DNA of 64,000 bases, taken from assembly GCA_030248225.1 (NCBI GenBank), contig JASANE010000614.1:1-64000 (forward strand). The letters run 5' to 3'. Under the pieces are notes generated by a model. The model was given only the letters and a program-made list of their open reading frames with translations, made no database searches and was not told the origin of the DNA. Shown here one piece after another: positions 40,707 to 53,800 of this stretch; position 1 is the stretch's first letter, and every line of letters starts with the position of its first letter. The position numbers and the translations under genes are program-made. The DNA comes from Trileptium ribeirensis (lineage: Eukaryota > Nematoda > Enoplea > Enoplida > Thoracostomopsidae).

Positions 40707-42950
40707 CTCAAAAATAGTAAAAAATCTTACACTATTAACCACTAACAACAGTAAATTGTTTCCTGAAAATTAACAAACTGTTTGAATTTAGTGAACCAAT
40801 CAACATGCATAGCACATGACACACAGTGATTATACTTTATTAAATGGCGTTGAACTGCCATTACGCTGTGTTATTGTACCTCCAACATCTTGTCCGCTTG
40901 GATAGTTTTCTAAGAACTTACCGCCCGACAGCATTAATTTTCTTGGAGTTACTTGGACCAACTGCCGAATAAAAATATTTTATTGAAAAAATTTCGATCT
41001 ACTTCTGCAAAATTATGTAATCGAAACGTTTACTTGCTAAAATATGCGTCCTAGCTCTAGCGTTATTTTCCAAGGCTGGGTGAACAGACAAACGACTTCT
41101 TCTCATCCTGCAAGCATATTGGGCGGGTGTGGTACATTTGCCAAGTAATTTATAGTTTGGAGCGGCCTTTGTCCCAGGCGCGAAAGCCAGATTTTTCGGC
41201 AAACATGTGGCTCGCAAAACATCTAGTCCAGCAGTATGTCAATTAGCCTAGCGAATATGCATTTGTATCCGAATCTTAAAAATGGTCAACTTGTTATATA
41301 GTTGGACAACTTCTGAAGCAGTGAAACCACGAGTCATAAAAATGTTTCCTAATATAACATTAGCGACATACAAAAACGTTAAACATGGTAAATAGGTCAC
41401 CCATGTTTGGAATTCAAAATTATGCATGGCGTTTGGGTTAAACTGACGATTTGGCACATTGTAAATATTGAGATAGGATTAGCCTCACCCAAATGTTGTT
41501 GATCACGCCGATAAGATTTATAAACCCATAAACCGCAAACACAGCTGTACGATTTAATATGTTGTTTGCTTATCATGAACAGAAGTGCAAAATCTGGTAA
41601 TGTACCTGTTCGCAAATTACGTTCGTATATACATATATCAGTCCATTTTTATGTTAGGTAAACAGGGATTACCACGGTAGACTAGCGAGCTAGACGTGAG
41701 AAAGAGCCGGGTTTTCAGTTTTTAGCTCGGCACCCACAGATAGATCTTAGGCTCTGGCTCAGCTCTAGATAAACCATGTCCAGCTCGGCTCGATTCTTCC
41801 CGTGAAAGCCAATCTCGGCTCGTATCGTAGGCTCCTAATAATAGTAGTTTGCCATTTAGTAAAAGTAGAGAGCATAATGTAGAATCCAACAGGGCAGCCA
41901 TATTTGCTGTTACAACTTTTAAGATCGGAGCCGATGCTGTTCTTGTTGTTGACAGCTGTTATAAATAATGTTTTCGAAGAGCCTCTAAAAAAAGATACTG
42001 AAGGTTTTTAAGATACATCAGGCTCGGGGGTTGCAGACAGACCTTGGGTCGAGCCGAGCAAAGCCAAGATATCTAATTCTATTGCTCTCCCTGATATATT
42101 GTGACGCCAAATACATCCACATTATTGCAGCTGGAACAAGACAGTTTCAATAATAATGCAGTTTTAATATCAACCGCTGTGGCATGTTGCCGTATGACAG
42201 CCTTTGAGGGACATTGGTCCTAAATTTGTTACGCAGTTGTGGTTCCGGCGGCAAATTTCCAGCTATTCTGGTGGCAATAAGAAATTGCACGCAACAAAAT
42301 AGAAATTATAGACAAGTAAAATATTGGACAGGCGAAACAGCAAAACTCATTGGCCATATAGAACTTTATTGGACAAAGTGAGGCATTTCTCACAACATGC
42401 ATCGAGAACCAATGCACTAAAATGAATTTTTCATACAGCGTGTATTCGCACGTGCATTGTTTGGCATTACGAAGTTCCTTACGGAGCCGTACCGAGCAGC
42501 TACAACTTAACGTTGTGCTAAAATAATTGATTTCTCCATCGGTTGTTTAGTTTACTCATGTTAAGTAGCATCATACGAATTAATGATTGATATTACCTAG
42601 GGTAGACCCACGGCTGTTTTAAAGCATTCCAAAGAATATAGAGCCGTATAGTGGTACTACAGGATGCTGGACATTTTGGTTAACAGCTGCAGAGAACCAA
42701 CAGCCTGTTGGGCGTCCTCCACACTTTGGTTGCACGAGGAATCTTAACATTTCTAGAATGAGCCGCATAAATATTGAAATGCTTTATCTAGGAACTATTA
42801 TGTATATTGGTGAAGTTTTTGGCTTGACATTTGCCTGACGATCCGTTGAAGATGACGCCTAATTCACCCTTTTACAATTAGTACAGCGGCCATAAAAACA
42901 TGTCAGGCGGTTAAAGTATGAAACACAGTATATAATCCTACAGCGGATGG
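40707..42950. other. region upstream of TYW4
   Basis: This is the 5' flank of TYW4 and presumably holds its promoter, though no TATA or CpG-like signal stands out. Hydrophobic open frames at about 41250-41620 (minus) lack a consistent exon structure. 41690-42070 holds a GCTCGGCTC/GAGCCGAG-rich dispersed repeat. No gene is supported. Confidence 0.4.
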
Positions 42951-42959
42951 ATGCAAAAC

Positions 42960-45455
42960 ACAAAATGGAATACATTTTAAAAGAAAATTATTAGGACTAT
43001 TTACTGACAGGTTTAGCCAGGCGTTCCCTCGTTTGAAATTATACAGAATTATGAGCTATCTGTTGATGCAAATTGAGCGAGGCCAATAAACTAAAGGACA
43101 TTGTATTACATTTTAAAAGAAAATTATTAGGACTATTTACTATGACAGGTTTAGCCAGGTGTTCCCTCGTTCGAAATTATACAGAATTATGAGCTGTATG
43201 CTGATGTAAATTGAGCGAAGCCAATAAACTAAAGGACATTTATTACATTTTAAAAGAAAGTTATTAGGACTATTTACTATGACAGATTTAGCCAGGTGTT
43301 CCCTCGTTTGAAATTATACAGAAATATGAGCTATCTGCTGTTGCAAATTGAGCGAGGCCAATAAACTAAAAGGCATTGTATTGCATTTTAAAAGAAAGTT
43401 ATAAGGACTATTTACTATGACAGGTTTAGTCAGGTGTTCCCTCGTTTGAAATTATACAGAATTATGAGCTATCTGCTGATGCAAATTGAGCGAGGCCAAT
43501 AAACTAAAGGATATTGTTATTACATTTTAAAAGAAAGTTATTAGGACTATTTACTATGACAGGTTTAGCCAGGTGTTCCCTCGTTCGAAATTATACAGAA
43601 TTATGAGCTGTCTGCTGATGCAAATTGAGCGAGGCGAATAAACTAAAGGACATTTTATTGCATTTTAAAAGAAAGTCATTAGGACTATTTACTATGACAG
43701 GTTTAGTCAGGTGTTCCCTCGTTTGAAATTATACAGAATTATGAGCTATCTGCTGATGCGAACTGAGCGAGGCCAATAAACTAAATGATATTGTATTACA
43801 TTTTAAAAGAAAGTTATTAGGACTATTTACTATGACAGGTTTAGCCAGGTGTTCCCTCGTTTGAAATTATACAGAATTATGAGTTATCTGCTGTTGCAAC
43901 TTGAGCGAGGCCAATAAACTAAAAGGCATTGTATTGCATTTTAAAAGAAAGTTATTAGGACTATTTACTATGACAGGTTAAGCCAGGTGTTCCCTCGTTT
44001 GAAATTATACAGAATTATGAGCTATCTGTTGATGCAAATTGAGCGAGGCCAATAAACTAAAGGACATTGTATTACATTTTAAAAGAAAATTATTAGGACT
44101 ATTTACTATGACAGGTTTAGCCAGGTGTTCCCTCGTTCGAAATTATACAGAATTATGAGCTGTATGCTGATGTAAATTGAGCGAAGCCAATAAACTAAAG
44201 GACATTTATTACATTTTAAAAGAAAGTTATTAGGACTATTTACTATGACAGATTTAGCCAGGTGTTCCCTCGTTTGAAATTATACAGAAATATGAGCTAT
44301 CTGCTGTTGCAGAAATGAGACGAGGCCAATGAAACTGAAAAGGCATTGTATTGCATTTTAAAGAGAAGAGATTATAGGGACTATTTTACTATGACAGGTT
44401 TAGTCAGGTTGTTCCCTCGTTTGAAATTATACAGAATTATGAGCTATCTGCTGATGCAAATTGAGCGAGGCCAATAAACTAAAGTATAATGTTATTACAT
44501 TTTTAAAAGAAAGTTATTAGGGACTATTTACTATGACAGGTTTAGCCAGGTGTTCCCTTCGTTCGAAATTATACAGAATTATGAGCTGTCTGCTGATGCA
44601 AATTGAGCGAGGCGAATAAACTAAAGGACATTTTATTGCATTTTAAAAGAAAGTCATTAGGACTATTTACTATGACAGGTTTAGTCAGGTGTTCCCTCGT
44701 TTGAAATTATACAGAATTATGAGCTATCTGCTGATGCGAACTGAGCGAGGCCAATAAACTAAATGATATTGTATTACATTTTAAAAGAAAGTTATTAGGA
44801 CTATTTACTATGACAGGTTTAGCCAGGTGTTCCCTCGTTTGAAATTATACAGAATTATGAGTTATCTGCTGTTGCAACTTGAGCGAGGCCAATAAACTAA
44901 AAGGCATTGTATTGCATTTTAAAAGAAAGTTATTAGGACTATTTACTATGACAGGTTAAGCCAGGTGTTCCCTCGTTTGAAATTATACAGAATTATCAGC
45001 TATCTGTTGATGCAAATTGAGCGAGTCCAATAAACTAAAGGACATTTTATTGCATTTTAAAAGAAAGTTATTAGGACTATTTACTATGACAGGCTTAGTC
45101 AGGTGTTCCCTCGTTTGATATTATACAGAATTATGAGCTATCTGCTGATGCAAACTGAGCGAGGCCAATAAGCTAAAGGATATTGTATTACATTTTAAAA
45201 GAAAGTTATTAGGACTATTTACTATGACAGGTTTAGCCAGGTGTTCCCTCGTTTGAAATTATACAGAATTATGAGTTATCTGCTGATGCAAATTGAGCAA
45301 GGCCAATAAACTAAAAAACATTGTATTGCATTTTAAAAGAAAGTTATTAGGACTATTTACTATGACAGGTTTAGCCAGGTGTTCCCTCGTTTGAAATTAT
45401 ACAGAATTATCAGCTATCTTTTGATGCAAATTGAGCGAGGCCAATAAACTAAAGG
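42960..45455. repeat. 138-bp satellite, about 18 copies, with 7-mer higher-order repeat
   Basis: The monomer is about 138 bp with landmarks CATTTTAAAAGAAAGTTATT, GGTGTTCCCTCG, ATACAGAATTATGAGC and GCGAGGCCAATAAACTAAA. Monomer variants recur with a period of about 966 bp (seven units): the variant with GAAAATTATTAGG occurs at about 43110 and again at about 44075, and the same series of variants follows each. No coding potential. Confidence 0.92.
44320..44570. other. cluster of single-base indels inside the satellite
   Basis: In this short stretch monomers carry repeated one-base gains against all other copies (for example GATTATAGGG, CTATTTTACT, AGGTTGTTCCC, CCCTTCG and CATTTTTAAAAG). Elsewhere copies differ mainly by substitution. 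It looks like uncorrected long-read error in the assembly rather than biology. Confidence 0.55.
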
Positions 45456-45459
45456 ACTA

Positions 45460-48400
45460 TAACTCCTCTATAAAGCAATGTTTGTACAATAAATGAAATG
45501 CTCATAAAAAATAAAACTGAAACTAAAAACTTTACTAATTTATATAAATGTCACATAATAAATGTGCCACGCTTCAACTACAGGGGTATGCACAATCGGA
45601 TAACAAAAGCACATCCAAAAGACTTCCCCTGCATTATACAAATATTTAGAAAAGCTGATTTAGAAAATCTATCGATTGGCAATACGTTTCAGCAGTCATT
45701 TTTATGGGCATATTAAAATTAAAACGTCGTGACTATACACATCATACAAAGCTTTATTCTTAAAATATGTTTGCATGAATTTCACAAATTGTACAACGAC
45801 TTTAGAATAGTATTGGGCAACGGCTGGCTTTGCAAAAGGTGAATTGCCGGCCGAGAATCTTCGCTGATTACAATACAAATTTAATGTTCGTCACAGCTAA
45901 TGAAGCATGTGTTTGAAAATTACCACCGTTACACAGCGTACTATGTAGCGGCTAAAGTGCTAACCTGGACGAGATATATAATAAACTGTTTCTAGTGATG
46001 ACACTTTACCATTTTTGCCAACATTTCTAACCTTGCCGCCATTAACAACCGACCGATAACTGAAAACGGCCCGCTGACGGCATTAGCGAACGTTAACGAT
46101 GTGAATTTCAGGTACTTTTTATTTCAACCTACTTAACACAAATTGCTTCAAGCACCGCTGTGTGCCTATTGGCAGACATGCATATATATTATAGAAATAT
46201 TTTCATAAAACGTGTTCATTTTAACGTTAAGTGAAATTTTATATAAAAACCCTCTGAAAAATTAACCGAAGTATATATATATGAGCAATTATATAATTTT
46301 GTATAGATGTGTACAACCAACATTAACATTTGGCTTAAATGTATATTGATCCTATGCGAACACGACGTTATTAAAGGCTGCTGCATCCAACGACATAGTG
46401 CGCGTCTTAAATAAACAAAACAAATATTAATTCTTCATACGAACTATACTAAGCTACGTGAAACTAATTATAAATGAAAAAAATTAACTCGGAATCCAAA
46501 ATGTCTAGACCTTTTACTACAAATACCATTCTTTTGGGTTTAGAGTTTTTCAATTGCTCATTAAACTAGCTCTATCGACCGCGACTTGAAATGCGGTTCT
46601 ATGCTGTATGCATAATTAAAACGATGCATAACCATGCACTAATTCATGTTTATTATATTGGCTTTAATTTAGCAATACCGATTTCGACTGCGCAACAATA
46701 TCACTGACTAAAGTATAACGCAGCAGTGTTGGACGGTATTTTTTCCATATCATCGAGAAAATTTCTTTGGCATAAATTGTGAAATTTATGCATTGACCTC
46801 AAAACAGTATGAATATCTGGTAGATTTGGCAAAGCTATACAAAGAGCCAAGGATTAGCTGTACTGCGTGTGGATTGCTACAACCAAATTAGTAATACAAC
46901 ACTACCATATAATGCATCCTTGGACCTGCTAATATGCCCTGCAGTATCGCAACATTTGTGATATATCAATATGTAATATATCAGAATAAAGAAATGGCAA
47001 CATCAAGATATAAACAAAAAATTTAAAACTGCAATACAGCGAATCTACGTTTATTTAAATGTTTCGGAACATTAAAAGTGAACAACTATGTACAACTATC
47101 ACATCGTGCAACAATATATACACGTATGTATGCTTACATATTTTTCTGATACATATTTTGATGTTATACCAACATCGCATGATTGCATTAGGTAAGCAAC
47201 AGGATTAAATCCATGTCCACACCAGTCAAAGTGTCCAGAAAACATTGACTGCTGCTCCAAAATATCAAAAAAGAAATCACTAGGCAAAAAAGAAATCACT
47301 AGGCTACGTGGTAACTTGGTCCATTCAGCTGTTGACACACGTGATTTGAATGACCTAGAGACCAATATTTAAAAAATAAATCCCTATTAAAACAAATCTT
47401 CGTCATGATTGAAGGGTCAAGCCTATAAATCAACATTATTTTTACATATTATCCCGTCGAGCGACCATTTAAATATGTACGACAAAAACTATTCTAGCAG
47501 TGTGTACACTAGCATATGTATGCGTAGAAACTTTTGGTTGTTTTCTAATAATTGCAACCTATCTGATATGCAGGTTTCCCAGTAGTTGCAGCGATTAACA
47601 CCACCAGCCTAAAACTGAAGCTCCATAATTTAGGTTACTTTAATTACGGCGTGCTGAATATTAATTTCAAAATCTAACATACAAAGGCTTTCTCTGGACG
47701 CGGCAAAATTCGCTACATGATTCATAAATCCCCACATTCAGATCATGTCCATATTTCACAGAACATTTCATGAAATAGTCTTATGGTCTAAGCAAAAAGT
47801 TACCTCCACCTGGGTATAGTTGAAAACATGGAGTTGCTAAGACGCCAAAAACCGTTAGCATTATAATACATATCTCAACGGTTGTAAAACTAAAAACTCC
47901 CCATTATTATTTGTTTGCATTAGATAGCATAATGCTTGACAAACAGATCTTTCCAAATCGTTTAATCAGTGCTATTATGGGCATACATTGGTGTGTGGGG
48001 TTGGCGAGCACTTTAGCATATATTGCTTTTTCGACATACATCAGTAGAGAAATAATATAAACAAATGCAGAAATTGCCTCCAGAAGCCAAACAAAAGTCT
48101 TTGTCACATTGTTGTGTATATACCCAACAGAATTAATATTTTAAAACAAATACTTTTAAATAACCTTCAGTATTAGATCTGATTTTACATTACATAAGTT
48201 AGGTGCAAAAATCAAATCATAAATTACGAAGCTTAGAAAACCTGAGCCGATAAAGACCAGATAGAACTATAATAGCTCTTATGAACTGGCTATAATTGAG
48301 TACACAGAAAACAGATCAAACTTTTGATATTATCCACAGTTTGCATTGCACGCAATAGCTATACGTTTAACCCATATGCGTTGATACACAGATTACCACA

Positions 48401-51400
48401 AAGGCCGGACCCATCCCCTTAAACAATATTTACCCCATGAAGCTCCGCACGCCAATCCTTCCCTAACCCCTGTGAATTATAAGCAAATTTCAGCAAAATT
48501 TAGCAAGTTGCAAAAAACTTTCCTATTTGCAAAATATCTACGACCAAGACGGTACCATATACCCCCTAAGCCAACGGACCATGCAGACCTACGTTTTAAG
48601 CAGATCCTATATATATACAACGGTGAAACAGTCGTTTAACAAAGCAGACAAAGACACAAACACATTTTACATAAGTGTATGATGAAACACCGCCGGTGGT
48701 ATCAGCTGAATCCAACGGTGTGCAAATCAACTAATACAATTTGCCAGGTCTGAGATTTTCGAATAACACATCTATGTCATCCGAATCAATATAATCCGTG
48801 GGGCTAATAGTCAGATCAAGACAGATTACCTGAAACCGCATTATTCAGCAAGTAAATGATACCGTCAACTTAAATGGATATGGTCTCTTGTATTAGATAT
48901 GGCCATGCCTAAAACAAAAATCTTAGGGTACAGAGCCAAAGTGGAACCCTTCAATATGTGCATTATCAAAGTATGTCGGCCCGCAAACGTAGATAGGTAC
49001 AACCGACATATGCGCGCACTAAACAATTGTAACGCTTTACAAAAACAGAAACTGTAAATAACCATGGAATATATTATATTATTAATTATATAACTTAATT
49101 TTAGTTTAAGAAAGGCTTTCTTCACAACGGAATAATCTCAAAAAGATATCACACAAAAAGTCGGCCACCTAATCGCTAAATGACCATTGTGATGTAGTTG
49201 GGAAAAAGAACAGATTAATGAAAATGTTCCTTCGTGATAGCCCACCGGCACTTAACCTATCGGTTAGTCTCGGGAATATGTAAGAGTTGAAGCTTAGCCA
49301 ACGAATTAATCACACAACATATGTTGAAAGCAGCATAACTGCTCTTCACTAAAGTGCACCACCACGTTTACCTTAACCAAAACTATATAGAATTTTAAGC
49401 GCAGAATATATAATTACTTGAGAAACAGAATACAAGTAACGTCAGCTGGCGACTTAAAAACTACCTACTGGCGGAACTTATACAAATAATACAATAAACA
49501 ACAGCAGCAACGTTCGGCGAAAGATGCGTTTGTAAAGGCCAACGGTGGAATATTCGTATATATCTAAACAAAAACCACAAAACCATAAAGTATATACCAA
49601 AACGTATGCAGCCAACTATATAAAAACAAATTCTAAAATGTACACATAGATATATGACACAGCAAGCGCGTTGCACAATTATTTTACCATTTCCAACTTG
49701 AGAGAAGAGCTGGCAAATACAATAGCTAAACCCCGTAATTCTTGGCCGGTAATGGCTAAGCATCATTTAACGCAGCGCCAGCCCGTGGTAGCTAAGTTTA
49801 CACGTAACGGAAAACAGTGGCTTACGACATAATCACTGTAGTTTTCACATATATTCGAATCATTTTCGAGTTTATAAAAATATAAAAGCGAAATGTAGAA
49901 AAGAAATTGAGAAATTACAGTCTATTCATATCATTTGGCGCCAGGCTCCAATTCCTGTCGTAAAGGTAAAGATCCCCGTATATACAGAGCCCAATAAAAT
50001 TGAAGACTAAACAATATACCGTAGGCGAATATTCAAATATTTTGATTTCTTGACGCAACTATATTTTTGATGCAAAACAATATTATGCAGTTGTCAAACA
50101 CAAATAACTTGTGATAACAATTATTCACAGGATATACCTTAACATATCGCATGTACATTATCGACATATATCATAGCTGCCCTAGGTCCGCTGACTCAGA
50201 ACAGATTATCTCGCCTGAGGATGGGTTAGGCAGCAGGAGTGACCAAAAAAATTTCCGCGGTTCCAAAGGCACCCGGATCAGAGGGGTAGGGGTGAATATA
50301 TCTTAGAATCGCCCGACCTAAGGGGCAACACCCACAACCTCATGGGCACCTATGATATGTATCATAATAGATATCCATGGGAGAGGAGGCAGGGGTGGTC
50401 ATCCACCTTTCCATGAGGGTCAAATCCTCCTCATATTCATATTCCACTGAAAATCAGATTCCCACTCCAGCGCCCAAGGCACGCTGAAAATTTTAGTAAT
50501 AGGTAGTTATCAAATTAAGGGAAAAATGCTGAAATGAAGAAAAATTGGAAAGCCGGAGGAAAATTTTTGTGACTGTCCCTGCCTACTACCACCGTCAAGA
50601 CCATCTAACTTCTGAGCGGACGGACCTTGGACTACAATGTGCGGCAGATAAAACGATATAGCATTTAAACTCAACGCATAACAAAGCCTTAATCCAGCAT
50701 TATCCCTTCCATGCATAAGTTACTTAACACTTTGTTTTACACATATATACTATTGTAAGAAATTTGCCACGTCAGGAATTGACAATGAATCCTATATGCT
50801 AGCCACTAAGCCATTCGCTAGGTCAGTCTCTTTAGGAAGCTCGCACACAACGCACGGACGAAACACACAATATACGATAAAATCAGTTCACGTAACAGGG
50901 CACAATATAAGTTGAATCCATTCGGACCCGCGATGCGAGAAAGGGCTAATGCAAATTCGAAGTTAATAAATAGTTTGGCTATACCTGTAAAACACAACAG
51001 CATTATAATTATATTTGGTGACAGTGTAGCTCCAACAGTACGGTGGCATAGCTATAGTAATGTGCTTTTACGAAATATTTCAAAACTGAATATAGATCCA
51101 GTACCGTTGAATCTTAGATCCCACGTGATAACAAAACAATGTAAGAAAAGTGGTAACCATTTCCAAAGCAAAATTCCGTTATCTACATACGGCTACACAA
51201 AAGACAGTGACATTTAAAGAGGAATGGCAAAAAGTAATCAAAAAGAACAAGGTCTATCTTAACATTTGTTGAAAATGCGGAAATTTTATCAATATTTGTT
51301 AGTTTTAATATTTAGGGGATTTAGATAAGTATAATTTGTATACAAATATAATCACAATGTATACTATCAAAATATTAGTGCATTACCTGTTACCTATACC

Positions 51401-51770
51401 TGAACCTGTTACCATCACCTATTACCTTAAAATAAATGCTCGATAAAGCCAAATAATTTTGTCATTAAGAAGCGAAAAATTATTATATGTCCACCAAATT
51501 TGAACAACATCTATAGCCTCAGCTCATATGCTCAAAGCATTATATCATTTCAGCGTCGTAATCCGTAAGCAATAATGAGGCTCCTAAGTTCCTCTAGGTA
51601 CCCAAAATCTGTTTAAACTTTGAAGTTCATTTATAAATATTTTGCCAGGTTTTACCGATTTGTGCCAAGTTTTCACAGAAAATGTGATATCAGGGCTCGT
51701 CCCGTTACACCGATGTCATAACATTTTCAAAAGAAAACAACGGTTCAGCACAACCTAGTGTTTTAAGTCG
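45460..51770. other. gene-poor interval
   Basis: About 6.3 kb with no gene I can defend. A minus-strand frame at 47110-47360 has exon-like borders and is listed separately. 50200-50640 is relatively GC-rich repeat-like sequence with G/C runs. The rest is AT-rich with no clear signals. Confidence 0.4.
47163..47354 (-). other. possible orphan exon
   Basis: The minus-strand frame runs from an acceptor CTCTAG at about 47355 to a donor G/GTATAAC near 47170. It encodes LPRSLVISFLPSDFFFDI followed by GHFDWCGHGFNPVAYLM. Composition is protein-like, but no joining exon was found. It contains an in-frame direct duplication of 18 bp (AAAAAGAAATCACTAGGC twice on plus). The family is unknown; it could be chance. 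Confidence 0.2.
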
Positions 51771-51776
51771 TATTAC

Positions 51777-52116
51777 TGTTATGGCGACCGACAATTAGCG
51801 AACATTCCAGAACATTCTGCAAAGTCTAGAAACTTCTAGAACATTCCATAACGTCATTCCCAGAACCTTCCGGAACCTTTTATGACGACAATTGAAGAAT
51901 CTTCCAGAACGTTCGATCACATGATCACATATTCGAGAATGTTCCATGAGTACATGAAAGCTAATGTCGTAACAGTAAAGTATGACTTCTTTCAGTGCAT
52001 TTGTTACGTTTGTTTCATTCAACTCCATTCGTGTTTTCCGTGTTTGTGTGTTAATAAACGTTTACTTCAAGTCCCGCTGTCTGTCTTTTTTCATTCACAC
52101 ACTCGGAGATACAACA
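51777..52116 (+). mobile_element. LTR-like segment carrying heat-shock elements
   Basis: Begins TGTTATGGCG and ends GATACAACA, the TGTT..AACA ends expected of a long terminal repeat, 340 bp long. AATAAA lies at about 52050, followed by a T-rich stretch, as in the R/U5 part of LTRs. No flanking target duplication is obvious, no second LTR and no internal genes are in the window, so it would be a solo or truncated LTR. Confidence 0.4.
51800..51944 (+). promoter_or_regulatory. dense array of heat-shock elements
   Basis: Inverted nGAAn pentamers lie in perfect 5-bp register: GAAcaTTCcaGAAcaTTC (51800-51817), GAAacTTCtaGAAcaTTC (51829-51846), GAAccTTCcgGAA (51863-51875), GAAtcTTCcaGAAcgTTC (51897-51914) and GAAtgTTC (51936-51943). 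Arrays of three or more pentamers are the binding site of heat-shock factor trimers. There is no gene directly downstream. Confidence 0.7.
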
Positions 52117-52229
52117 GGGATTTTAACATAAATTTTGATCGAATTATCATAAGGCACGAAATAAAAGAAAAACATTCATAGTTTATATATAGATTTCATT
52201 TTTTGATTCAGTTAGTCACAGTAAACTAC

Positions 52230-53800
52230 TTTTTAAGCTATCCAGATATGTTAATACCGGTGATCAATTAAAATGGATAATAAGGTTTCTTAGTAATCGG
52301 CATAGTCAATGAGTACGAATAAATCACAATCACTGCCGCGGAATGTTATTAGCGGCGTGCCTCAGGGTTCCGTATTAAACCCTCTATTAATTTTATTAGA
52401 ATCTTGGCGACATGCCAAGTGTATGAATTCGGAGAAATGAGAAACTGTAATGTTAACATACAGTGGAACAACTCATTAAAAATATATTCCTCTTACGAAA
52501 CAAAGATGTAACTCACCAAAAAATATTTATTAATCTGCTAAACATTTATTAATCTCCTGTTCAATAATGCATAGATGCAGCAAAACTGATAGTCACATAT
52601 CTAACACACACCCTAAGAGGGTTAACTTTAACGGAGAACTGCTTACGAATCGTGAACAACTGATGTATGTAATCTATGTAGATAAGAATCTAAACAAAAG
52701 CACATGAGCACAGAAAACATAAACAAAATTTGCAACAGACCGTATGACACTTGTCCCTTTCGCGCCACTCGCCTTGTCTCACCCATTGATATAACTAGCC
52801 CCACAGCAGCTCTATCCACACACCAAAGTTCGTTCGAATCGCTTGAGTGGTTACATAGCTACACCTCGACAAAGTTTGTCTCAAAGTTTGGAAATTTGAC
52901 CCTTTGCTAAAGTCCCCCATGCCCCACAGGGACCCAACCAAAACAATTTATATACAAATATATAAAGCTTCCTAGGACACATATTTCGATATCAAAATGA
53001 TTCAAATCAGCTCAAGGGTTGCCGAGTTATGAGCAAAAATGATTCCAAAATGGCCCATTTTAGCCATGTACCCTGGGTACCCCCCCTTTGACCCCTGTGG
53101 CGGGACCTCGGTATATCGAATCGAAATAAATCCTCCAAAAGGCACATCTAGAATATTGTAGCTTTCATATAAGCCCTCACATGTCCATATCGGTTTACGT
53201 TGAGATAAAAAAAGTCCTGTTTACAGAGAAAAAATAAACGAACGCCCGTCTTTTTCACCATAGTGCGGCCTAGTGAAAATTCTTCCATTCCGAAGCTAGC
53301 GCTTCCGATGTAGAAACATATCCGAATTCAATTAATATTTATTAATGATCTTCCTGGTAATATTCAATCGAAAATTTCTCTTTACGCTGATCACGTCAAA
53401 TTATATACCGTTGATGATAATATTATTTCGAATTCAAACGAACTTAAAGATATCTGGACGAAATTATCAAATGGTCACAAATGTGGTAATTATCGATTGC
53501 ATTAAAAATGTGTAATGTTTTGCTTTGGTAGATTAAAATTCTCAGAAATTGTGTGGGAAAATAGCCAAAAAACCCACTTTATCATGTCACACATTTTTCG
53601 GGTAAACAAATGTAGAGAACGCGATTTTCTTTTGCAAATTTTTAAGACAAATGTCTGCCCAATTCTATAGTACAGATCTATACTATGGTCACCGTATCAC
53701 TGTAAAGACATTTCAGTATACAAAGCAAATTCACTAAATCAACCCCCAATTTGTCAGAGTTGTATTTAAACAAGTTCGCTGAGCTAAATCTCGAAAGCTT
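52230..53800 (+). pseudogene. non-LTR retrotransposon reverse transcriptase, broken and interrupted
   Basis: Pieces of a jockey/CR1-type reverse transcriptase are visible in order: LKWIIRFLSNRHSQ then a stop (about 52265), VISGVPQGSVLNPLL (52345-52390, another frame), FINDLPGNIQSKISLYADHV (about 53338-53397, catalytic YADD changed to YADH), and VCPIL, stop, YRSILWSPYHCKDI (about 53650-53710). Stops, a frameshift and about 940 bp of unrelated sequence between the second and third pieces show it is dead. Confidence 0.8.
52395..53335. repeat. ~940-bp insertion inside the retrotransposon
   Basis: This sequence separates two reverse-transcriptase blocks that are normally adjacent (GPLLF / INDLP). 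ATTAAT stands at both edges and may be the target duplication. It has a C-rich patch (CCCTGGGTACCCCCCC at about 53070) and no open frame. The element type is not identified. Confidence 0.5.

Noticed and set aside
41248..41615. Membrane-protein exons upstream of TYW4
   Set aside because: Hydrophobic stretches such as TYLPCLTFLYVANVILGN occur, but the frames end in stops without usable donors, and no phase-consistent joining could be built.
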